Positions 7,748 to 13,485 of a stretch of DNA of 13,485 bases are shown here, in pieces. The DNA comes from an uncultured Porphyromonadaceae bacterium (GTDB lineage Bacteria > Bacteroidota > Bacteroidia > Bacteroidales > Muribaculaceae). The stretch lies in the NCBI GenBank assembly GCA_902475285.1, contig CABRZA010000063.1, forward strand, positions 1 through 13,485. Direction: 5' to 3'. Below the pieces are notes generated by a model. That model had not been told where the DNA came from. It worked only from the letters and a program-made list of their open reading frames with translations, and did no database searches. The position numbers were made by a program, and so were the translations under genes. Within the stretch, counting starts at the first letter, position 1. Each line of letters starts with the position of its first letter.

Positions 7748-9076
7748 TTATTCTATGAGTGTGACATAAAGCTGGGCGTTCTCGTAGCGCACCACCTGCA
7801 CCTTGTGGCGGCGCCCGATGAATTCGCCCGTCGATACGGCGTCGAAGGTCTCGTTGCCGATTTGTATCTTGCCGGCGGGGCGCATCTCGGTGAGCGTGGT
7901 GGCAACGGCGCCGATGTACTGGCGGGGGGAGAGGTCAACGCCGATGAAGCCCTTGTCGACGGTCAGCTCCGTCATGAGCTCGGTGTGGCGGCGGAATACT
8001 TTCGGGCCGCGGCTCGAGGTGAGGTAGAGCACAAGCGCTGCTGCTGCTGCCGCTCCTATGGCCACGATGCCGACGGAGCGGAGGATGGCGCCGAGGTCGT
8101 CGATGCCCGTCACGGCGTCGCTCGTGGTCATCACGCCGGTGAGCGCAACGGCCACGGCGATAATGCCCGCTATGCCCGTCACGCCGAAGCCCGGAACCAC
8201 GAAGATTTCAAGCGCTATCAGCACCACGCCGCCTATGAGGCACAGCACAACCCATGCGGGCATGGTGCCTATGATGAGGCCGGGCAGGAAATAGAGTATG
8301 GCGGCCACCGAGGCCACTGCGCCCGCGAAGCCGAGGCCGGGCGTGTGCATCTCCATATATATGCCTCCGATGATGAGCATGATGAGCACGGCGCGGACGG
8401 CGGCGTTGGAGAGGAAGCCGAGGATGTCGTCGGTGAGGCTGCTCTGGTAGTACTGCACCTCTTCGCCCGAGCGCTGGAGGTCGGCGAGCACGGCGTCGAG
8501 GTCGGGGGCTATGCCGTCGGCGTAGCCGCAGGCCAGGGCCTGACGCGCCGTGAGCGACACCGACTCTTCGGGATTCACCATCGAGGCGGCGATGGCGGGG
8601 TCGCGACGCCACACGCTGCTGTCGCCCTCGGCACGGCGACCGTGGTGCTCGGCGGTGGCGCGCATAATGGTGCTCATGTAGCTCTGGTATTTCTCGGGCA
8701 TGGGCTCGCCGGCGCCGTTTACCACCGTGGCCGAACCCATCGAGGCCGCCGGCGCCATGTATACGCTGTCGCAGGCCAGGGCTATGAGCGCGCCGGCCGA
8801 CGCGGCGTTGACGTCCACGAAGGCCACCGTAGGCAAGGGGCAGCGCAGCAGGGCGGTGCGGATGGAGTCGGCCGCATCGAGAGCGCCGCCGAAGGTGTTG
8901 AGTTTCACCACGAGTATGTCGGCGCCGGCTTCGGAGGCCTGGCGCTGTGCCAGCGAGAAGTGGCGCGCGGCGCGGTTGTCGATTTCGCTTTCTATCGGCA
9001 CCACGAACACCTTGGCTTGCGCAGCCAGCGTGGCAAGGAGGATGAAAATGAAGAGGAAGAGACGGAAGAGTTTCAT
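7748..9076 (-). CDS. NfeD family membrane-bound serine protease (long form, ClpP-like plus OB domain)
   Basis: 442 residues. A signal peptide (1-20, cut after LAAQA) leads to a ClpP/SppA-like periplasmic protease domain at about 22-210: LVVKLNTFGGAL at 55-66, VNAASAGALIAL at 89-100 with nucleophile S93, and MPEKYQ with K129 as the likely general base, in line with the Ser-Lys dyad of this family. Membrane helices follow at about 226-245, 248-268, 274-296, 298-317 and 333-352. The C-terminal NfeD OB-fold (about 370-441) includes GKIQIGNETFDAVSTGEFI. Long NfeD proteins are usually paired with a stomatin/flotillin partner and are tied to membrane quality control. Here the neighbours are an LPG-synthase-type protein (10 bp upstream) and kdsB (4 bp downstream), with no SPFH gene in view. 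Both dyad residues are present, so activity is expected. Confidence 0.93.
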   Translation of the reverse strand: MKLFRLFLFIFILLATLAAQAKVFVVPIESEIDNRAARHFSLAQRQASEAGADILVVKLNTFGGALDAADSIRTALLRCPLPTVAFVDVNAASAGALIALACDSVYMAPAASMGSATVVNGAGEPMPEKYQSYMSTIMRATAEHHGRRAEGDSSVWRRDPAIAASMVNPEESVSLTARQALACGYADGIAPDLDAVLADLQRSGEEVQYYQSSLTDDILGFLSNAAVRAVLIMLIIGGIYMEMHTPGLGFAGAVASVAAILYFLPGLIIGTMPAWVVLCLIGGVVLIALEIFVVPGFGVTGIAGIIAVAVALTGVMTTSDAVTGIDDLGAILRSVGIVAIGAAAAAALVLYLTSSRGPKVFRRHTELMTELTVDKGFIGVDLSPRQYIGAVATTLTEMRPAGKIQIGNETFDAVSTGEFIGRRHKVQVVRYENAQLYVTLIE

Positions 9077-9086
9077 TATGTGATGT

Positions 9087-10130
9087 TTATTTGTCGGTTT
9101 TCTTGCTGAAATATCCCGGCAGGAGTATCGAGCCGGCTATGAGGTAGATGTAGTAGCTGTAAAGGCGCCACGCCAGGGCTATCACGGCGGCTATGCCGGC
9201 GTCGCCTATGAGGTCGCCGTAGTAGGTGGTGAAGAGCCATTCGCTTATGCCGCTGCCGCCGGGCGTGGGGCTGACCATGAGCACCACCCATACCACGAAC
9301 TGGCGTCCGAACACCAGCAGCCCCGAGGCCGCCGGCACGAAGGCCCAGAAGAGGGCGTTGACCACGAAGTAGCGCGAGAACCACGAGAGCACCGTGCCCC
9401 CGAAGACCTCGGCCCACCAGCGTGCGCCGCGGCCTTTGACCCACTGCGAGGTGGTGGCCATATTGTCGGCCACGGTGGAGAGCTTGCCTTCCCAGCGGCG
9501 CAGAAGGCGGCTGCCGGCGAGGCGTTTGAGGAGGCGCTGCGTGGCGTCGGGACGCCCCAGGATGGCCATGTAGAGTATCGACGTCCATATCACGATGCCG
9601 GCGTAGACAAGCCAGAACACCACCTTGACGCCGCCTACGAAGAGCTCCGCCCCCTCGCTTAGCCCCGGGCTGCCGAAGAGGTCGCTCCACGGCAGGCAGA
9701 GCACTATCACGGGGCAGAACACCACGAAGAAGAGCTCGTCGAGAAAGAGTGTGGTGAGCGTCAGCGCCGTGGCGCGGCCCACCTTTATGCCCTCGCGGTT
9801 GAGGTAGAATATTGCCAGCGCGCTGCCGCCTACCACAGAGGGCGTGATGGCCGAGGTGAAGGCGCACATTATGTCGGTGCGCCAGGCGCGGCGCCAGGTG
9901 AGGTCGCCGTCGGCGATGGTGTGGAAGCGCCATGCCAGCCCGAAGTCGCGCCCGACTACGAAGAGCAGCGCCAGCGCGAGACCCGTCATGGTGCGCCAGT
10001 CGAGCGAAATCTGCCTGAGGGTGTCGGCGTCGATGTCGCGGTGGATGAGCCATGCCGCCACGGCGCCGCCCAGTGCCAGCGGAAGCACCAGACGCCATAG
10101 AATGCGGCCTTTTTCGCCCATCCGTGCCAT
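9087..10130 (-). CDS. Lysylphosphatidylglycerol synthase TM-region / UPF0104 family membrane protein
   Basis: 347 residues, nearly all membrane: hydrophobic segments at about 10-28, 48-62, 86-108, 122-146, 164-190, 243-265, 270-288 and 310-336. The signature SPTPGGSGISEWLF (287-300) and an early TPSVVGGSALAIF (96-108) match PF03706, the flippase-like half of MprF and stand-alone YbhN/AglD-type proteins. There is no aminoacyl-transferase domain, so it cannot itself make lysyl-PG; a lipid translocation or membrane-assembly role is inferred. The frame is open to 10652 but that part overlaps the upstream gene. The ATG at 10130 is chosen because GGAGG lies 7 nt before it and the protein then starts with a normal basic N-terminus. 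It sits 2 bp after the ThiE-like stop and 10 bp before nfeD. Confidence 0.9.
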   Translation of the reverse strand: MARMGEKGRILWRLVLPLALGGAVAAWLIHRDIDADTLRQISLDWRTMTGLALALLFVVGRDFGLAWRFHTIADGDLTWRRAWRTDIMCAFTSAITPSVVGGSALAIFYLNREGIKVGRATALTLTTLFLDELFFVVFCPVIVLCLPWSDLFGSPGLSEGAELFVGGVKVVFWLVYAGIVIWTSILYMAILGRPDATQRLLKRLAGSRLLRRWEGKLSTVADNMATTSQWVKGRGARWWAEVFGGTVLSWFSRYFVVNALFWAFVPAASGLLVFGRQFVVWVVLMVSPTPGGSGISEWLFTTYYGDLIGDAGIAAVIALAWRLYSYYIYLIAGSILLPGYFSKKTDK

Positions 10131-10132
10131 GA

Positions 10133-10726
10133 CTAAACCTCCATGTTCTCTACCGTTTCGCGCAGGGCGCCGATGCGGGCGGCGGGGTCGTCGCAGTCGA
10201 AGATGTCGGCCTTGACATAGAATCCGGCGAACCCGGCGGCAAGGTCGCCGGCGATGTTCTCGTCTGTCATGTCGGCGGCGTTGCGCTCGGCGGCAAAGGC
10301 AATCTTTGCGCCTCCCGTGCGGGCGTCGGCGATTATGCCGGCCGCATGCTCGGCATCGACTTCGCGGGGGAGAGTCACATAGTCGATGTCGGCCTTTTCG
10401 AGAGCCACTGCCGTGGCGGCGGCACCTATGCGCACGCCTATGATGGCTTCCGGGCCGAGCTGCTCGCGGAGTGCGGCAGCGTCGGCGCCGTCGGTTATGA
10501 ACACACCGTGGGCCTCGAGCTCCTTGGCCGCGGCGGCATCGTTCTCCACGCTGAGTATGGTGCCTGCCTCCCGGCAAAGCGGCACAAGGTCGGCGGCAAG
10601 GTCGCGCACACTGTCGGCGGCAGCCTCGCGGGCCACCACAAGCCAGCCGCAACCGCCCTCGATGGCCATCTGGGCCATCTCGCTGAGAGTATAACGGCTG
10701 TTCTTAGCAAGTTCAATCTGTATCAT
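10133..10726 (-). CDS. ThiE-like TIM-barrel protein (degenerate thiamine phosphate synthase superfamily)
   Basis: 197 residues, cytoplasmic, Ala-rich, no membrane segment. The middle follows the TMP synthase/TenI pattern: LSVENDAAAAKELEAHGVFI (58-77; the END motif corresponds to the NND/IND strand), then IIGVRIG (95-101, where ThiE has GxS) and DYVTL (115-119). What ThiE needs next is absent: no Gly-Pro-x-x-x-T-x-x-K pyrophosphate loop after DYVTL and no HLGQ-type segment at 74-80 (GVFITDG). Ordinary thiamine phosphate synthase activity is therefore doubtful. The barrel may bind another phosphate compound or be structural. It is the first gene of the operon, with a -7 element ending 4 bp before its ATG. 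No other thiamine gene and no TPP riboswitch-like leader is seen. The superfamily call is moderate; the function is unknown. Confidence 0.7.
   Translation of the reverse strand: MIQIELAKNSRYTLSEMAQMAIEGGCGWLVVAREAAADSVRDLAADLVPLCREAGTILSVENDAAAAKELEAHGVFITDGADAAALREQLGPEAIIGVRIGAAATAVALEKADIDYVTLPREVDAEHAAGIIADARTGGAKIAFAAERNAADMTDENIAGDLAAGFAGFYVKADIFDCDDPAARIGALRETVENMEV
10138..10142 (-). promoter_or_regulatory. Shine-Dalgarno fixing the start of the LPG-synthase-type gene
   Basis: GGAGG on the minus strand, 7 nt before the ATG at 10130 and inside the last codons of the ThiE-like gene. Strong Shine-Dalgarno sites are uncommon in this phylum and no similar one precedes most other genes here, so it helps choose this start over the longer open frame. 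Confidence 0.6.
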
Positions 10727-10730
10727 AAGG

Positions 10731-10738
10731 CAAAGTTA
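10731..10738 (-). promoter_or_regulatory. Candidate -7 element at the head of the seven-gene operon
   Basis: TAACTTTG on the minus strand, identical to the -7 box of the TlpA-like gene, ends only 4 bp before the ATG at 10726. No TTTG stands 19-21 bp upstream, so this is a half-match. If used, transcription would start at or next to the ATG, giving a leaderless or near-leaderless mRNA. Confidence 0.5.
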
Positions 10739-10767
10739 CGCATTTTTTTCCACACCGCGGCTATATT

Positions 10768-10795
10768 TGCGCCCGGAAGCCAAATCTCCGGCGCA
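10768..10795. repeat. GC-rich inverted repeat in the divergent intergenic region
   Basis: TGCGCCCGGA (10768-10777) and TCCGGCGCA (10787-10795) pair over nine positions with one bulged C and a 9-nt loop. Neither strand shows a T-tract after it, so it is not a normal terminator. It lies between the operon head and the nuclease promoter, which suits an operator, but no regulator is identified. Confidence 0.5.
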
Positions 10796-10824
10796 GGAGG
10801 GTAAAATACTTTTCGGCAAGTATG

Positions 10825-10855
10825 TTTTTAATCCTGGAATAAATGCTTATCTTTG
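10825..10855 (+). promoter_or_regulatory. Candidate promoter for the PD-(D/E)XK nuclease gene
   Basis: Plus-strand TATCTTTG (10848-10855) matches the Bacteroidetes -7 box. A T-run (10825-10829) stands about 18 bp upstream where TTTG is expected, so the -33 element is weak. The predicted start near 10862 gives a leader of about 60 nt before the ATG at 10922; the leader shows no clear Shine-Dalgarno. Confidence 0.5.
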
Positions 10856-10921
10856 CAAGTGAGTAATATATCTCGCCTTCATTGCCGACATAGCCAGTAA
10901 ACGTGCAACACCGTAACACAC

Positions 10922-11989
10922 ATGAACAATCACACAAACCTCAGCGAAGACGGATCGCTGCTTAACGACATTCGCGCCATTCTTACCGAGGCTCGCCGGC
11001 GCGTCTATGCGACCGCCAATACAGCCATGGTGCATGCCTACTGGCATGTGGGCCGCCTGATAGTCGAAGCCCAGGGCGGCGCCGACCGCGCCGCCTATGG
11101 CGATGGATTGCTGAAAAATTTATCAACGCAACTTACCAAGGAGTTTGGCAAGGGGTTCGATACCTCAAACCTCCGGAATATGAGGGGATTCTATCTGGCC
11201 TTTCCAAATTGTGACGCACTGCGTCGCGAATTGAGCTGGACTCATTACCGTATGCTGATAAAAGTGGATAATCCGCAGGCCCGCGAGTATTATGCCCGTG
11301 AAGCCGCGGAGGGAAATTGGAGCACCCGTCAGCTTGAACGACAGATATACACTCAGTATTATGAACGGCTTGTGTCGACCCATCGCGATGCTTCGGTGGT
11401 CGATGCTGCTATAAAGATGAATCTTCCGTCAAAGCCCGAACGGTTCGACCCGTTGACTCTCGTTCATGACCCGTTCATTCTGGAGTTTATCGGGGCAAAA
11501 GAAGACGTGGAATGGAATGAATCGGATTTGGAGAAGGCTCTCATTGGTCATCTCCAGGAATTTCTCCTGGAGCTGGGACGCGGATTCGCTTTCGTGGGGC
11601 GCCAAAAGAGAATTACCATCGACGGCGACAATTTTTATCCCGACCTGGTGTTCTACAACACCATCACCCATAGTTACATAATCATCGACCTTAAAATGGG
11701 AAAGGCCGATTATAGCGATGTAGGGCAGATGCAACTCTATGTGAATTACTATAATATGGAAGTTTGCCAAGCCGGCGACAATCCTACGGTCGGGATAATC
11801 CTCTGTGCCAAAAAGAATGAAGCCGTGGTGCGGTATACGCTGGGCGACCGTCGCGACATCGGCGTATTTCAGGCAAAGTACGACCTCGTGATGCCGACCG
11901 AGGAAGAACTGCGCCGCGAAATAGAAATAACCCGCGAAAAATTCAACCTCATCCAAGGAGGAGAGAGCGATAGACTACCCAATCCTTGA
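10922..11989 (+). CDS. DUF1016/YhcG-type PD-(D/E)XK nuclease domain protein
   Basis: 355 residues, cytoplasmic. The helical N-domain (about 10-165) is the DUF1016 N-terminal module, with AYWHVGRLIVEAQG at 39-52, GDGLLKNLSTQLTKEFGKGF at 60-79 and LSWTHYRMLI at 104-113. The C-domain (about 180-345) is a PD-(D/E)XK nuclease: E204 in the leading helix, YPDLVFYN (P240, D241), IIIDLKMG (D256, K258) and QMQLYVNYY (269-277) as the QxxxY-type helix. All core residues are present, so it should be an active nuclease. The family is widespread in accessory DNA, often near restriction-modification or mobile elements; neither is seen here. It is the only plus-strand gene and meets the next gene tail to tail with 5 bp between. 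Base composition is lower in G+C than the operon, which suggests horizontal gain. The biological role is not established. Confidence 0.93.
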   Translation: MNNHTNLSEDGSLLNDIRAILTEARRRVYATANTAMVHAYWHVGRLIVEAQGGADRAAYGDGLLKNLSTQLTKEFGKGFDTSNLRNMRGFYLAFPNCDALRRELSWTHYRMLIKVDNPQAREYYAREAAEGNWSTRQLERQIYTQYYERLVSTHRDASVVDAAIKMNLPSKPERFDPLTLVHDPFILEFIGAKEDVEWNESDLEKALIGHLQEFLLELGRGFAFVGRQKRITIDGDNFYPDLVFYNTITHSYIIIDLKMGKADYSDVGQMQLYVNYYNMEVCQAGDNPTVGIILCAKKNEAVVRYTLGDRRDIGVFQAKYDLVMPTEEELRREIEITREKFNLIQGGESDRLPNP

Positions 11990-11994
11990 CTAAA

Positions 11995-13485
11995 CTACAT
12001 CTCAGAGATGAAAGGCATTGTGTCGCGGTCGGCGTAGTTGTTGAAGAAGCGCATGTTTCCCTGGAATAATTTTCTGCCGGCCTCAGGCGAAACGACCGAA
12101 CTTAAGGCCGCGTCGGGTATCAATTTGTTCTTTATTACATACTCGCGCATCTCTGGTGTCGACAAAGAATGGTCGAAGATTATTGCCAGGCCATGGTGCG
12201 CAGCTTCGTCTGGGTCGTAATAGGGATTGTCCTTTATCTTTACATATGTGGCCCCACCGGGCAACATGGACACGGTTCCATCGCTGTTGAGGAAGTAAAG
12301 CAAGTTGCCGGCATTGCGGATGTCGGCGAGCACATCGGCATCGCCGCCGGTCTTGGGCGGGTTGTCGCCATAGGCGAGCTTCATATATTCCTCGTATGAG
12401 CCACACACGCCTATGCGTTTTTTTGAGAATGCCTTCATGAGATACTTATATCCTTCCTTTTGTTGCTTCTCCTTTTCAAGATGTTCTTTGCAGTAATTGA
12501 CATAAATATTCGGCGGCAATGCCTGTAATCCTATCCCGTTCATAAGCCATACCCCCTCGACCTGCACGAGCGAAAAATAAGCCGACATGCCGGGTCTGGT
12601 TTCGGGTGCAAAACGTCCGTCGGGCATAGTTGAGGCGGAGAGGGTGAGAGTTTTTCCGTAGACATCCTTCAGGGTAAGTTCGCTTTCGCCTATCGTTTCA
12701 TACCGGTAATATGTATAAGGACGTGACTTCAAGGTTTTTAAAATGGGTATGTATCTTTCCTCTTCCGGTTCGTGATAGAGGCTCACTATTTCGGCAAGCC
12801 ACTCGTAGGCAGGAATAGCCAATGGGCCAATCTTGACGTTCATGGGCAAAAAGGATTTAAGGGCGTAGTCCTCGGCGTCGATATCGTCGATGTCGATAGC
12901 TTGTAACATTTGGCTGATGAAGTCTTCGAAATCTTCCGTAGCCTTTTCCCAGTCGCTGATGCGTGTGAGATAGCAGCGGTCGCATAGCCAGGCACACAGG
13001 TTGCGGATTTGATAGAACATGGGTACGCCAATTTCTTCTTCCGGCACGAGCATGGGTCGCGCCGGCGATTCGGGGGCGTCTTCGTAGGCTTTCGCAAGAT
13101 CGGGCATCAAAGCCATAGCCAGCATACGGAGTGCCGGATTATTGGGATTCAATATCATCTCGGGATCGACGTCGTTGGCTACGTACCAAAGCAAGAACAG
13201 CACGGCATGAAACGAGGGCACCTCGTCATCGTAGGGGAAAAGCGATGGTTGCTCTTTGATATTGTAGAATGGGAAAGCGTTTCCGTATTTTTTCTTATAT
13301 AGAGAAGTGAACGCAGCCCATATTCCGGACCCGGCCACGAGGTCTTCCACGTAGGCGGCAAGTGTGATAGCCGCGAGTTTGCTGACTTCGGTGGTGAACC
13401 CCGGCTGTGTGGAGAAAACCTTATGAATAGTGGGATATATCCTATTGGCGAGGCCTACATAGAACATGTCGCTCGGAAATTGCCC
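11995..13485 (-). CDS. Bacteroidetes-type protein of unknown function, possibly DUF3843 family (N-terminus cut)
   Basis: 490 residues follow the first visible Met at 13467, but the frame stays open for six more codons to the right edge (GQFPSD), so the true start probably lies outside. It is soluble, with no signal peptide or membrane helix. The N-terminal helical region (FYVGLANRIYPTIH, then AAYVEDLVAGSGIWAAF at 37-53, KKKYGNAFPFY at 58-68, and a YDDEV...FLLWYV stretch at 79-97) recalls DUF3843 proteins of Bacteroidetes; this is from memory and not verified. A Cys cluster C158, C162, C165 is followed by an acidic stretch (192-200). The rest is mixed alpha/beta with no catalytic motif I recognise. 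It converges on the nuclease gene with no room for a terminator. Codon use is less G+C-rich than the operon, like the nuclease gene. The gene is clearly real; its function is unknown. Confidence 0.8.
   Translation of the reverse strand, partial: GQFPSDMFYVGLANRIYPTIHKVFSTQPGFTTEVSKLAAITLAAYVEDLVAGSGIWAAFTSLYKKKYGNAFPFYNIKEQPSLFPYDDEVPSFHAVLFLLWYVANDVDPEMILNPNNPALRMLAMALMPDLAKAYEDAPESPARPMLVPEEEIGVPMFYQIRNLCAWLCDRCYLTRISDWEKATEDFEDFISQMLQAIDIDDIDAEDYALKSFLPMNVKIGPLAIPAYEWLAEIVSLYHEPEEERYIPILKTLKSRPYTYYRYETIGESELTLKDVYGKTLTLSASTMPDGRFAPETRPGMSAYFSLVQVEGVWLMNGIGLQALPPNIYVNYCKEHLEKEKQQKEGYKYLMKAFSKKRIGVCGSYEEYMKLAYGDNPPKTGGDADVLADIRNAGNLLYFLNSDGTVSMLPGGATYVKIKDNPYYDPDEAAHHGLAIIFDHSLSTPEMREYVIKNKLIPDAALSSVVSPEAGRKLFQGNMRFFNNYADRDTMPFISEM

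Larger units (their letters stand above)
3710..10726 (-). other. Probable seven-gene operon for envelope functions
   Basis: Seven minus-strand genes follow each other with gaps of 2, 10, 4, 20 and 19 bp and one 1-nt overlap. No terminator or consensus promoter is seen between them. A -7 element stands at 10731-10738 and a terminator at 3609-3639. Order of transcription: ThiE-like protein, LPG-synthase-type membrane protein, NfeD, kdsB, M16-fold protein, rhomboid, EEP-fold protein. Five of the seven are clearly membrane or LPS related. Cotranscription is inferred from spacing only. Confidence 0.75.

Noticed and set aside
5582..9109. Several long plus-strand frames (5582-6979, 6784-7758, 7733-9109)
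   Set aside because: They mirror M16, kdsB and nfeD on the other strand. High G+C at third positions removes stop codons from the complement, which explains their length.
10131..10652. N-terminal extension of the LPG-synthase-type protein up to 10652
   Set aside because: The extension is an Arg/Pro-rich shadow of the ThiE-like gene. The GGAGG site and the basic-then-hydrophobic N-terminus support the start at 10130.
10806..10823. Short hairpin ATACTT/AAGTAT followed by a T-run on the plus strand
   Set aside because: Only six mostly A/T pairs and no plus-strand gene upstream to terminate; it overlaps the presumed promoter region.
10727..10921. Possible TPP riboswitch or small RNA gene before the ThiE-like gene or the nuclease gene
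   Set aside because: No thi-box-like sequence or multi-helix structure could be seen, and the operon's -7 box leaves no room for a leader.
10922..13485. Nuclease plus unknown protein as a toxin-antitoxin or defence pair
   Set aside because: The genes are convergent, not co-directional, both are large, and no regulatory or immunity motif is visible. Proximity alone does not support it.

Overview
The window most likely comes from a member of the Bacteroidota, probably Bacteroidales and possibly Muribaculaceae-like. Four signs support this. Promoters have the Bacteroidetes form (TTTG, 19-20 bp spacer, TAnnTTTG), and most starts lack a Shine-Dalgarno. A large secreted protein ends in a tail resembling a type IX secretion (T9SS) sorting domain. 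One gene is a TlpA-type thioredoxin of the long-N-domain kind common in this phylum. A CMP-KDO synthetase shows a Gram-negative envelope. G+C is high for the phylum in the central block and visibly lower in both flanks. The family-level placement is inference.

Layout from left to right. (1) 1-810, minus strand: a thiol-disulfide oxidoreductase cut by the left edge just after its CGPC site, with its own promoter at 844-874. (2) 952-3474, minus: a secreted phosphodiester glycosidase (NAGPA domain, Ig-like domain, T9SS-like tail), with a promoter at 3494-3525 and a terminator at 902-934. (3) 3710-10726, minus: seven tightly packed genes ending at a hairpin terminator at 3609-3639. In transcription order they are a ThiE-like TIM-barrel protein, an LPG-synthase-type integral membrane protein, NfeD membrane protease, kdsB, an M16-fold protein without its zinc site, a rhomboid protease, and a membrane-anchored endonuclease/exonuclease/phosphatase-fold protein. 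Gaps are 20 bp or less and one start overlaps a stop. (4) 10922-11989, plus: a free-standing DUF1016/YhcG-type PD-(D/E)XK nuclease. (5) 11995-13485, minus: a Bacteroidetes-type protein of unknown function, running off the right edge and meeting the nuclease gene tail to tail with 5 bp between.

How the genes work together: the seven-gene block looks like one envelope transcription unit. It combines LPS precursor activation (KdsB), three membrane or membrane-linked protease-fold proteins (NfeD, rhomboid, M16) and a flippase-like polytopic protein. The ThiE-like and M16 members lack residues their families normally need, so they may be non-canonical or non-enzymatic. NfeD has no stomatin/flotillin (SPFH) gene beside it. 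The flanks look accessory. I see no tRNA, rRNA, CRISPR array or insertion sequence. I do not see a clearly new multi-gene system. The best leads are the degenerate M16 and ThiE proteins inside the envelope operon, the unpaired NfeD, and the nuclease/unknown-protein pair.
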